From Ruania rhizosphaerae (GTDB lineage Bacteria > Actinomycetota > Actinomycetes > Actinomycetales > Beutenbergiaceae), in assembly GCF_009805705.1 (NCBI RefSeq), contig NZ_VSMB01000007.1:149958-213957 (forward strand): a stretch of DNA of 64,000 nt. The letters are read 5' to 3'. Positions within the stretch are counted from its first letter, which is position 1. Each line of letters starts with the position of its first letter. Of this stretch, positions 26,134 to 34,237 are shown piece after piece. The translations under genes were made by a program, and so were the position numbers. The notes below the pieces were generated by a model. That model did no database searches, was not told the origin of the DNA, and saw only the letters and a list, made by a program, of their open reading frames with translations.

Positions 26134-26147
26134 TCCTGCCGGCAGGA
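26134..26147. promoter_or_regulatory. Perfect palindrome between divergent lacI and nucleoside hydrolase genes
   Basis: TCCTGCCGGCAGGA is a perfect 14-base palindrome, 44 bases from one start and 43 from the other. It is a candidate autoregulatory operator, although its GC-richness makes chance symmetry more likely than for the AT-containing operators. Confidence 0.4.
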
Positions 26148-26189
26148 CGGGCGGAACGTCGTCCTGCACACGACTGGCAGACTGGGCAC

Positions 26190-27155
26190 ATGACTGGTGC
26201 TACCCCGCTCTACCTCGACTGTGACACCGGAATCGACGACGCGCTCGCCCTCGCCTACCTCCTCGCCTCTCCGGAAGTGCACGTGGCCGGGATCGGCACG
26301 GTCAGCGGGAATGTCTCGGCTGGCGTGGCCGCCGAGAACACGCTGGCCCTGCTGGCCCTGGCGGGCCGGGAGGAGATCCCGGTGTCCGTCGGATCCACCG
26401 ACCCGCTGCGCGGGACCTTCGCCGGTGGATCGCCGGACGTCCACGGCCAGAACGGTCTCGGTGGGGTGAGCCTCGAACCGGCGACGGCCCGGCCGGACCC
26501 GCGGGACGCCGTCGACCTCCTCATCGACTTGGCTCGCCACTACCCCGGCGAGCTGCGGATCCTGGCCATCGGCCCGCTGACCAATCTCGCTCAGGCGCTT
26601 GAACGTGAGCCGGAGCTGCCGGCACTGGTGCGGGACGTCGTCGTGATGGGGGGCGCAGTCCTGGCCCCGGGGAACGTGAGCGCAGTGGCGGAGGCGAACA
26701 TCGCCAACGACCCCGAGGCGGCTGCGGCGGTGATGAGTGCCGACTGGGACGTCATGCTCGTGCCGCTCGACGTCACGATGGAGCACACGCTCGACGAGCT
26801 CGGCCGTCGTCGGCTGCTGGAGGCGCCGGAGGCGATCTCACGCGCGGTCGGTGAGTCGCTGGAGGCCTACCTCGACCGCTATCTGCAGGTCTACGGCTAC
26901 CGCGCCTGCGCCCTGCACGATCCGCTCGCCGCCGCGCTGGTGGTGGGGACAGTACAGGCCACGCGCGCGCCCCGGGTTCCGGTGGTGGTCGACCACAGCG
27001 ACGGACCGGGCCGGGGCCAGACGATCGCCGATATGCGTGAGCAGCGGCGAGGTCCCGTGGACGTACCGGGTGCACGGTGCCAGGTCGTCCTCGAGACCGA
27101 CCTGCAGGTCGGACCGGTACTGCTCGATCGGTTGGCCGGGCCGCCGGTCGCGTGA
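26190..27155 (+). CDS. Nucleoside hydrolase (IunH/RihA family)
   Basis: A 321-residue hydrolase that cleaves ribonucleosides to base and ribose. The calcium-binding motif LDCDTGIDDALAL is at residues 9-21, with the four aspartates intact. The VHGQNGLGG loop, the ILAIGPLTNLAQAL block and the late ALHDPLAAALV aspartate site are all present. Starting at the ATG at 26190 gives standard length. It is divergent from a LacI gene and convergent with another. It probably serves nucleoside salvage. Confidence 0.92.
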   Translation: MTGATPLYLDCDTGIDDALALAYLLASPEVHVAGIGTVSGNVSAGVAAENTLALLALAGREEIPVSVGSTDPLRGTFAGGSPDVHGQNGLGGVSLEPATARPDPRDAVDLLIDLARHYPGELRILAIGPLTNLAQALEREPELPALVRDVVVMGGAVLAPGNVSAVAEANIANDPEAAAAVMSADWDVMLVPLDVTMEHTLDELGRRRLLEAPEAISRAVGESLEAYLDRYLQVYGYRACALHDPLAAALVVGTVQATRAPRVPVVVDHSDGPGRGQTIADMREQRRGPVDVPGARCQVVLETDLQVGPVLLDRLAGPPVA

Positions 27156-27161
27156 GCCGGA

Positions 27162-28193
27162 TCAGATAGCCGAGCCGCTGGAGGCGCGCACGACCAGCTC
27201 CGGTTCGAACTCCACCTGCCGTGAGCGCCCGGGCTCGCTCTCGCGCAGCAGCATGTCGGCCGCGGTCCAGCCGAGGGTATGCATCGGCTGGCGGACCGAG
27301 GTCAACGGCGTGGTGAGCATCGAGGCGAAGATGACGTCGTCATAGCCGACGACGGCCATGTCCCCCGGAATGGAGACGCCGCAGTCGCGTAGGGCTCGCA
27401 AGGCGCCCAGGGCGGTGAAGTCGTTCGCGCAGAACATGGCCGTCGGGCGTTCGGTCGTCTCGGCCAGCAACCGGTGGACGGCGGCGTCGGCGGCGTCGGC
27501 ATTGAGCGCATCGAGGTTCACCTCGACCAGGGCCTCGGCCGGGTCGAAGCCGCGGGAGGTCAGGGTGGCGATGACGCCGTCACGCCGGTCCACGCACTGG
27601 CGGAGTGTGAGCGGGCCGTTGAGGAACACGAACCTCGTGTGCCCCAGATCGAGCAGGTGGTTCATCGCCAGCGATGCTCCGCCGACGTCATCAACGGCCA
27701 CCGACCCGATCTCCGGAACCGGGGAGGTGTGGTCGAGCAGCACCACGTCGGTGCCGCGTTCACGCAGCGCCAGCAGCCCGTCCAAGCTGCCGTGAGAGGG
27801 GGTGGCGATGACACCCCGCACCCCGCGCTCCTCGAACAGGCGCAGGAATCTGGCCTCACGCTCGGGATCCTCATCGGAGCTGCACAGCATGAGCGTGTGG
27901 TCGTCCTGAGCGAGCCGGTCCTCGATCCCGCGCGCCATCTCGGTGAAGAACGGGTTCGCGATGTCGAGCACCACGGCACCGACGGTGGTGATCTCGCCAC
28001 TACGGAGCTGGCGGGCGGAGGCGTTCCGGACGAAGCGGAGCTCCCCGATGGCCTCCTCCACCTTGGCCCGGGTGGCGGGAGAGACGGAGTCGGGCCGGTT
28101 GAGGACGTTGGAGACCGTGCCGACAGAGACGCCTGCCTGCTTCGCCACATCGGTGACGCTCGGGCGTCTCGGGCCGCCGTTCCGCCTGGGCAT
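27162..28193 (-). CDS. LacI-family repressor, probably of the rhamnose operon
   Basis: A 343-residue LacI regulator from the ATG at 28193, with GAGGAGC upstream. The helix-turn-helix is residues about 12-60 (SVTDVAKQAGVSVGTVSNVLNRPDSVSPATRAKVEEAI), with the hinge ending ASARQLRSG and then the ligand domain with the normal MAVVGYDDVIFASMLTTPLTSVRQP signature. A palindromic site in its own upstream region shares nine contiguous bases (TGAAACGAT) with the palindrome overlapping the rhaI promoter 6 kb away. That shared motif makes it the likely rhamnose regulator, which is an inference from motif matching. Confidence 0.88.
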   Translation of the reverse strand: MPRRNGGPRRPSVTDVAKQAGVSVGTVSNVLNRPDSVSPATRAKVEEAIGELRFVRNASARQLRSGEITTVGAVVLDIANPFFTEMARGIEDRLAQDDHTLMLCSSDEDPEREARFLRLFEERGVRGVIATPSHGSLDGLLALRERGTDVVLLDHTSPVPEIGSVAVDDVGGASLAMNHLLDLGHTRFVFLNGPLTLRQCVDRRDGVIATLTSRGFDPAEALVEVNLDALNADAADAAVHRLLAETTERPTAMFCANDFTALGALRALRDCGVSIPGDMAVVGYDDVIFASMLTTPLTSVRQPMHTLGWTAADMLLRESEPGRSRQVEFEPELVVRASSGSAI

Positions 28194-28233
28194 GGTGCTC
28201 CTCGTCTGTACCGGGTCTGCGCCGATCGGGTGA

Positions 28234-28247
28234 GTGTATCGTTTCAC
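28234..28247. promoter_or_regulatory. LacI-type operator upstream of the regulator and PPTase gene
   Basis: GTGTATCGTTTCAC has 7-base half-sites meeting at CG, with five of seven positions symmetric. It lies in the divergent region between the LacI gene (start 28193) and the phosphopantetheinyl transferase (start about 28274). Its complement contains TGAAACGAT, as in the rhaI operator. It may mediate autoregulation and could also touch the PPTase promoter. Confidence 0.6.
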
Positions 28248-28273
28248 CATTGGATGAGGGCGCATCTGCGACA

Positions 28274-28789
28274 ATGACGGCGATGGCCGCCCCCGTGCCG
28301 ACCGGCATACCCATCAGTGTTCAGTGGCATCGTGCCGACCTCGGCACTGATGAGGCCCTGCGCCGCCACCTCGCCGACGACCTGATGCCCATGCCGGGAG
28401 CGGATCTGCGGATCGGTCACCTGTGCCCGCGATGCGGCGGCGCCGACCACGGCCGCCCGTGGGCGCGTGCCCGCGAGCGCACCATCGCCGTCTCGGCCGC
28501 GCGTGCCGGGGGGCACCTGGTGACCGCCGCTGGCCTCCCGCCCGTTCACCGGATCGGGGTCGATATCGAATGCGCTGACGCGGTACCCATCGACCCCACG
28601 CTCGTCCTGCACCGGGACGAGTCCGGTCAGGACGTCCTGCAGGTCTGGGTTGCGAAGGAGGCGATCCTGAAGATGCTCGGGGTGGGGCTCAGCGTGTCGA
28701 TGCCCTCGATCCGGGTGGCCGACTTCTCGGTGCACGATCTGCCCGCACCCGCGGGCCTTCTTGCGCGGGTGTGCGTGAACTCACCGTGA
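28274..28789 (+). CDS. 4'-phosphopantetheinyl transferase (Sfp superfamily)
   Basis: A 171-residue enzyme that moves the phosphopantetheine arm of coenzyme A onto the serine of carrier domains. The two metal/catalytic blocks are present: RIGVDIE at about residues 94-100 and WVAKEAILKMLGVGL at about 125-139. It is shorter than typical Sfp enzymes (about 220 or more), so the N-terminal pseudo-repeat is compact. The start could be the ATG at 28250, 28274 or 28283. The NRPS-like protein whose Ser552 would need this modification is encoded 1.3 kb away, a strong functional link. The gene converges on the M1 peptidase with a 9-base overlap. Confidence 0.85.
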   Translation: MTAMAAPVPTGIPISVQWHRADLGTDEALRRHLADDLMPMPGADLRIGHLCPRCGGADHGRPWARARERTIAVSAARAGGHLVTAAGLPPVHRIGVDIECADAVPIDPTLVLHRDESGQDVLQVWVAKEAILKMLGVGLSVSMPSIRVADFSVHDLPAPAGLLARVCVNSP

Positions 28790-30118
28790 CGCGGGCAGTG
28801 TGACCTCGTGGAGCCAGGCGTCGAAGAAGGCGCGCAGCGACCGTCCGCTGACCTCCTCGGCCAACGCGAGGAAGTCCTCGGTGCAGACGACCCCACCGCG
28901 GTGCTGCGCGACCCAGCGGCGCAGCAGCTGCCCGAAGTCCTCGGCACCGATCAGGTCCCGCAGGGCCGCCAGCGTCAGCGCCCCGCGCTTGTAGACGCGA
29001 TCGTCGAACATGTCCGCCGCACCCGGATCGCTGAGCCGCAGATCCTGGGGCAGCGCGCTGAGCCGAGCGTGCTCGCGGGCCGCATGCTCGGCGATCCCCG
29101 GACCACCGGAGTGCTCGGACCACACCCATTCGCTGAAGCAGGCGAACCCTTCGTGCAGCCAGATGTCCTGCCAGGAGCTCGCCGTGACGGCGTTGCCGAA
29201 CCACTGGTGGGACAGCTCGTGCGCGATGAGCCGGACGGCGTCCCAGTCCGCCGAGCAGTGGTTGCGTCCGAAGGTCGAGAGGGCCTGTGACTCGAGCGGG
29301 ATCTCCAACGGGTCGTCGGTGATCACACACGAGTAGGAGTCGAAGGGGTAGGGCCCGAACGCGTCCTCGAAGCACGTCAGCATCTCGCGCTGCCGGCCGA
29401 AGGACGCCGCGAAAGCGTCCGTGGGCAGTCCCTCCGGCCGGAGGATCCGGATCGGTACGCCGGGTCCGTCCAGCGACTGCTCGCGGTACTTCCCTATCTG
29501 CACCGAGGCCAGGTACGGAGCCATCGGGTGGCGCTGCTGGAACGTCCATGTCCGCCGTGAGCCACGGCGTCTCACCTCCCGCGTCTCACCGCTGAAGGCC
29601 ACGGTGTAGTCGGCGGGCAGGGTGAGGTGCACGTCGTAGCTGGCCTTGTCCCGCGCCTGGTCGTTGCACGGGAACCACGACGGCGACCCGTGCGGCTGCG
29701 AGGCCACGATCACCCCGTCGGTCAGCTCCTCCCAGCCTGCCTCGCCCAGGGTGGCCGAGCGCACCGGCCTGGGGTTGCCCCCGTACTCGATGCGGACGAC
29801 GAGCTCCGACCCGGCGGGTGCGGGCTTCTTCAGGGTGACGGTGAGCCGCTTCGGCTTGCGGGTGTACTTGCCGAGCGTGGCGCCCGTCACGGACACCTTC
29901 GTCACGCGCAGCTCGTGCAGGTCGAAGCGCAGTGCGGAGGTGTCGGTGAGGGTGTGCAGCCGCACCTCGGCCACGCCGTCGAGCAGGTTGCTGCGGGGTT
30001 GATAGGTCAGGTCCAACTGGTAATGGTCGACGGCGTAGCGCGGGTCGCCATGGTCGGGCATGTACGTATCGGTCGTGCCGGGTGTAACGGGCGTCTCGGG
30101 GGTGTGCGTTCGCGTCAC
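28781..30118 (-). CDS. M1-family zinc metallopeptidase
   Basis: A 445-residue gluzincin aminopeptidase. The zinc motif HELSH is at residues 300-304 in LIAHELSHQWFGN, with the third ligand Glu in WLHEGFACFSEW about 20 residues on. The N-terminal part (YQLDLTYQPRSNLLDGVAEVRL) is the beta-saddle domain of M1 enzymes. It lacks the long C-terminal helical domain of PepN, so it belongs to the short M1 form. There is no signal peptide. The GTG at 30118 overlaps the stop of the NRPS-like gene (GTGA), so the two are co-translated. Its substrate may be the product of that enzyme (inference). Confidence 0.9.
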   Translation of the reverse strand: MTRTHTPETPVTPGTTDTYMPDHGDPRYAVDHYQLDLTYQPRSNLLDGVAEVRLHTLTDTSALRFDLHELRVTKVSVTGATLGKYTRKPKRLTVTLKKPAPAGSELVVRIEYGGNPRPVRSATLGEAGWEELTDGVIVASQPHGSPSWFPCNDQARDKASYDVHLTLPADYTVAFSGETREVRRRGSRRTWTFQQRHPMAPYLASVQIGKYREQSLDGPGVPIRILRPEGLPTDAFAASFGRQREMLTCFEDAFGPYPFDSYSCVITDDPLEIPLESQALSTFGRNHCSADWDAVRLIAHELSHQWFGNAVTASSWQDIWLHEGFACFSEWVWSEHSGGPGIAEHAAREHARLSALPQDLRLSDPGAADMFDDRVYKRGALTLAALRDLIGAEDFGQLLRRWVAQHRGGVVCTEDFLALAEEVSGRSLRAFFDAWLHEVTLPASR

Positions 30119-33100
30119 GCCTCCTCCTCCCAGGGGCCGATCGGGTTGCCGAGCCACCGGGTGCGGCTCGGTACGGATTCACCGCGCATCACCAGGGAGG
30201 CGGGCCCTACTGTGGCATCACGGTCGAGATGCGCAGCAGGCAGGATCACACTGTTCGGCCCGAGAGTGGCTCCGGCGCCGATGACCACGCGGTCCATGGC
30301 GAGCACACGGTCGTGGAACAGATGGGTCTGGACCACGCATCCGGCGTTGATGCATGATCCTGCGCCCAGCTCGACCAGATCCGGTTCGGGAAGCCAGTAC
30401 GTATCGCACCAGACGCCGTCACCGATCTTTGCCCCCATGGCGCGGAACCACACGTTCAGGGCGACGGTGCCCTGCGCCAGGGAGCAGAACCAACGCGCGG
30501 CGAGAACTTCGGTGAACGTGTCCGCCAACTCACCGCGCCACACAGCCCCGCTCCAGAGCGGGTGCTCACTGACCCGGTGCGTACCCACCAGGAGCCACTT
30601 CGCGGCCACGGTGATCCCCGCGGCGATCAGACCGGCGAGCAGGAGGACCAGCGGGCCCAGCAGCACTGCGGCGATGAGGCCCGTCCAGGACCAGGGTTCA
30701 CCGGCCGACCCTCCGAGGAGCACCAGCAGTGCGGTGCCCACGACGAGCATGAGGCACACGGAGCCGAACAGGGGGATCACCCGGCCCGTCTCGACCAGTC
30801 CGCGCAGCACTCGCAGGCGGGTGCTCGGTTCATAGGTGCGCGTCTCGTCGGCCGGCCCGCCCTCGCGGCGCAGCTGGGTGGGCGGGCTACCGATCCACGA
30901 CGTCCCCGCCCGCGCGGTGCCGCGCTTGGGTGCCGCGGAGAGGACGGCCACGAGGGAGGCCTTCGGGATCTTCCGCCCGGGTGCGGCCATCCCGGAGTTG
31001 CCGAGGAAGGCGCGCTTGCCGATCTTCACGCGTTCGGCTCGCAGCCAACCACCGGTGAGCTCGTAGCCGCCCACGAGGGTGTCGTCCGCGAGGAAGGACT
31101 GGTCGCCGATCTGCGTCAGCTTCGGGATCAACACCACCGTGGAGGCCTCGACGCCGCGGCCCACACGGGCGCCGAGTGCTCGCAGCCACCACGGCGTGAG
31201 TGCTCCGGCATACAACGGAAAGAGCCAGTCGCGGGCTTCGTCCATGAGCCGTACCGTGGCCCACACCGCCAGACCCCGCCCGGAGCGGACGGGCACCGGG
31301 CCGCTCCGGACGGCCGGGGCGAGGATCCGCACGACGGCGATGACGAGGATCATCAACGTCGCGTAGCCGGCCAGTGCGGCCAGTGGCAGCCACGGCCACA
31401 CTTTCGCCCACGCGTGGCTCAGGTCCGTCGTGGTACGAAGCACCGGCCACAGCACCAGCGCACCGACCGCGGCGGCGCACCAGGGCAGGGCGGCCAGGAG
31501 CATGCCGATGACGGCGTAGCCCGCCACCCAGGCGCGACCACCGGCCGGGGCTCGCTTCGACCAGGGCCCCCGGGCGGAGCCGGTGACCTCAGCGGGAGAT
31601 CCGGAGACCAGCCGCTCGGCCCGCACCCTGCCGGCGACGAACGATCCCGCAGCCACTTCGGCGCCCCGGCCCACTGTGGCGCCTGGGCCGAGCGTGCTCC
31701 GGGCACCGATCCGCGCCCGGGCGGCGATCGAGATCCGGCCCAGATGCACCCGGTCACCGTCGATCCATGCACCGGTCAGGTCCACCTCGGGTTCGACGCA
31801 GGCGCGTTTGCCGATCCGGAGGAACCCGGTGACTGGCGGCAGGGAGTGCAGATCCACGTTCGAGGCGATCTTGGCGCCGAGCAGGCGGGCGTACCACGTG
31901 ATCGAGGCGGCACCGGCGAGACCCGTCGCAGCCAGTTCATCCTGGATCCGGCCGGCCAGCCAGTACCGCAGATGGACCTTCCCGCCGCGGGGGTAGGTGC
32001 CCGGCTGGATGCCACGCAGCACCACCCGGATCAGCCCGGCCGCGACGAGCATCCGGCCCTGCGGGAGGACGAACAGTGCGGTGGTCACGACCACCAGCCA
32101 GATCGGGGGCGCCGGCCACCAGCCGAGTACCGGGTGCAGCAGCGCGCCGGCGAGCAGCAGCCAGGCGATCCATCGCAGCGTCGCCAGTGCGCGCAGCGGG
32201 TAGAAGGCGAGGATCTGCCCCACCTTCGTCCTCGTGCGGATGGGGGAGACCGCGCGGTTCGTGCGTGTGGTGGTCGTGCTTGACTGGACGAGGCTGTCCA
32301 GATATGCCGATAGTGCGCCCAGGGTCGGGTAGGCGTAGATGTCGCCGACGGCGACCTCCGGATGGCGTGCCCGGATCCGCCCGACGGTCTGTGCCGCGGT
32401 GAGCGAACCGCCGCCGAGGTCGAAGAAGTCCGCTCCGGCGTCGGCCGGATCCGCGGCGAGTACATCGCGCCAGATGCCCACCAGCCACTCCTGGGTGGGT
32501 GACCATCGTGCGGTCGTGCTCGGTGTGCTGGGCAGCGGCCACGGCAGCGCGTCCCGGTCCACCTTGCCGGAGGTGCGGGTGGGAAGGGTGTCGACCACGG
32601 CGAGGCGCGGCACCAGTGCCGCTGGCATGCGCTCGCGCAGCAGAGCGAGTGCGGCGCTCTGATCGAAGGTCTCCTCGACGGTGAGGTAGCCGACCAGCAC
32701 CTGGTTGCCGGCGGAGGTCTCGCGCACGGCAGCGGCGGCGCCGGCCACCCCGGCCAGTCGCAGCAGTTGGCCATCGATCTCGCCGAGCTCGATCCGTCGG
32801 CCGCCGAGCTTGATCTGATCGTCGGCCCGCCCGGCGAAGACCAGGCCGGCCGGGTCGTTCCTGACCAGATCGCCTGAGCGGTACCCGCGCGCCCAGCCCA
32901 GGGTGGGCACCGGCGCGTACTTCTCAGCGTCCTTGTCCGGATCGAGGTAGCGGGCCAGTCCCACGCCGCCGATGATCAACTCACCGGTCTCACCTTCGGC
33001 CACCGGGACGCCGTCGTGATCGACGACGGCGAGGTCCCACCCGTCCAGCGGCAGTCCGATCCGGACCGGCTCGGACCCGTCCAGGGGTGCTGCGCATGCC

Positions 33101-34059
33101 ACCACAGTGGCCTCGGTCGGGCCGTAGGTGTTCCACACCTCGCGGCCGGGCCCTTGCAGCCGGGCGGCGAGCTCGGCCGGTGCCGCCTCGCCGCCGAGGA
33201 TCACCAGCCGGACACGATCCAGCGACGCTGGTGGCCACAGCGCCACCAGGGTGGGCACCGTGGAGACGATGGTGATGTCGTTGGCCGTCAGCCACGGCCC
33301 GACGTCCACACCGGAGCGCACCAGCGAGCGTGGCGCGGGGACGAGGCAGGCGGCGTGCGCCCAGGCGAGCCACATCTCCTCACAACTGGCATCGAAACCG
33401 ACCGAGAGCCCGGCCATCACCCGGTCTCTCGGACCGATCGGGTCGGCGGTGAGGAAGAGACGGGATTCGGCATCGACGAAGGCGGCGGCACTGCGGTGGG
33501 AGACGGCGACGCCCTTCGGCGTTCCGGTGGAACCCGAAGTGAAGATGATCCACGCGTCATCGGCAGGGCGTGGGGTCCGCTCGGGTGCTTCTGCGGGCGA
33601 AGGTGCGCCGTGGACGCCAGGGGGAGGGCCGCCGTCGGGGGTGGTGAACTGCACCGTGGGAGCGGTGGCCGTGATCTCGAGACTGTTGCCGATGATGGCG
33701 ATCACGGCAGCCTCGGTGAAGACGGTGCGCGCCCGCTCCGGCGGGTCATCCGCATCGACCGGCACGTAGGCGGCGCCGGCCATCAGAGTGCCCAAGATCG
33801 CGACGTACAGCTCCGTGGTTCCGGAGCTGACCCGCACCCCCACCCGATCGCCGCGGCGCACACCGAGGGTGGTGAGCCGGTCGGCCAGGTCCGCAGCAGC
33901 TTCGGCGAGTTCGCGGTACGAGAGCTGGGTGAGGCCGCTGTCGAGGGCGGGGGCCTCGGGATGGGCGTTCACGGAGTCCGTGAAGATGTCCATCAGGGTG
34001 CGGGGCGGGGTGGCGCGGTCGGAGGCGAGCAGCGAGGGCAGCAAGCTGGCGGCGGGCAC
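30115..34059 (-). CDS. Pls/PosA-type NRPS-like membrane protein (A-T-beta-helix)
   Basis: A 1314-residue protein. Residues about 20-510 are an adenylation domain (IIFTSGSTGTPKGVAVSHR, NTYGPTEATV, GRADDQIKLGGRRIELGEID, PTRTSGKVDRDALP). Residues about 525-595 are a carrier domain with Ser552 in FFDLGGGSL. The remaining 700 residues alternate about six membrane helices with three left-handed beta-helix (hexapeptide) blocks, the last ending in the C-terminal EEEA. This layout is that of the Pls/PosA family, whose best-known relative is epsilon-poly-lysine synthetase. There is no condensation or thioesterase domain. It probably activates an amino acid and transfers or polymerises it at the membrane; the product is unknown. 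It is coupled to the M1 peptidase and near a PPTase. Confidence 0.9.
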   Translation of the reverse strand: MPAASLLPSLLASDRATPPRTLMDIFTDSVNAHPEAPALDSGLTQLSYRELAEAAADLADRLTTLGVRRGDRVGVRVSSGTTELYVAILGTLMAGAAYVPVDADDPPERARTVFTEAAVIAIIGNSLEITATAPTVQFTTPDGGPPPGVHGAPSPAEAPERTPRPADDAWIIFTSGSTGTPKGVAVSHRSAAAFVDAESRLFLTADPIGPRDRVMAGLSVGFDASCEEMWLAWAHAACLVPAPRSLVRSGVDVGPWLTANDITIVSTVPTLVALWPPASLDRVRLVILGGEAAPAELAARLQGPGREVWNTYGPTEATVVACAAPLDGSEPVRIGLPLDGWDLAVVDHDGVPVAEGETGELIIGGVGLARYLDPDKDAEKYAPVPTLGWARGYRSGDLVRNDPAGLVFAGRADDQIKLGGRRIELGEIDGQLLRLAGVAGAAAAVRETSAGNQVLVGYLTVEETFDQSAALALLRERMPAALVPRLAVVDTLPTRTSGKVDRDALPWPLPSTPSTTARWSPTQEWLVGIWRDVLAADPADAGADFFDLGGGSLTAAQTVGRIRARHPEVAVGDIYAYPTLGALSAYLDSLVQSSTTTTRTNRAVSPIRTRTKVGQILAFYPLRALATLRWIAWLLLAGALLHPVLGWWPAPPIWLVVVTTALFVLPQGRMLVAAGLIRVVLRGIQPGTYPRGGKVHLRYWLAGRIQDELAATGLAGAASITWYARLLGAKIASNVDLHSLPPVTGFLRIGKRACVEPEVDLTGAWIDGDRVHLGRISIAARARIGARSTLGPGATVGRGAEVAAGSFVAGRVRAERLVSGSPAEVTGSARGPWSKRAPAGGRAWVAGYAVIGMLLAALPWCAAAVGALVLWPVLRTTTDLSHAWAKVWPWLPLAALAGYATLMILVIAVVRILAPAVRSGPVPVRSGRGLAVWATVRLMDEARDWLFPLYAGALTPWWLRALGARVGRGVEASTVVLIPKLTQIGDQSFLADDTLVGGYELTGGWLRAERVKIGKRAFLGNSGMAAPGRKIPKASLVAVLSAAPKRGTARAGTSWIGSPPTQLRREGGPADETRTYEPSTRLRVLRGLVETGRVIPLFGSVCLMLVVGTALLVLLGGSAGEPWSWTGLIAAVLLGPLVLLLAGLIAAGITVAAKWLLVGTHRVSEHPLWSGAVWRGELADTFTEVLAARWFCSLAQGTVALNVWFRAMGAKIGDGVWCDTYWLPEPDLVELGAGSCINAGCVVQTHLFHDRVLAMDRVVIGAGATLGPNSVILPAAHLDRDATVGPASLVMRGESVPSRTRWLGNPIGPWEEEA

Positions 34060-34140
34060 GGTGAACAGTCTGGCGTATGCCGGACCGTACGCGCCGCCAT
34101 GGGGCCCGGTCGCGACGCGCGTTCCTCGACGGCCCAGCCC

Positions 34141-34170
34141 TTGACGGCAGCGGCAGGCATCTTCTAATCT
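34141..34170 (+). promoter_or_regulatory. Promoter of rhaI
   Basis: TTGACG (34141-34146) and TAATCT (34165-34170) are 18 bases apart. The -10 box is identical to that of the sulfatase promoter, and an operator again begins a few bases downstream. The promoter lies between the divergent NRPS-like and rhaI genes. Confidence 0.7.
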
Positions 34171-34174
34171 GATG

Positions 34175-34188
34175 CTGAATCGTTTCAG
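34175..34188. promoter_or_regulatory. LacI-type operator of the rhamnose operon
   Basis: CTGAATCGTTTCAG is symmetric at 12 of 14 positions around a central CG. It starts five bases after the -10 box, so it covers the transcription start. Its complement shares TGAAACGAT with the site at 28234-28247 next to the LacI gene at 27162-28193. Confidence 0.75.
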
Positions 34189-34237
34189 ATCGGATGTCGA
34201 CTGCTGTCGTCACCATCGGACTTGGAGTGCACTCCCC

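Noticed and set aside
30562..32283. A 573-codon plus-strand frame inside the NRPS-like gene
   Set aside because: The opposite strand carries unmistakable adenylation, carrier and beta-helix motifs. This frame has no motif or ribosome site.
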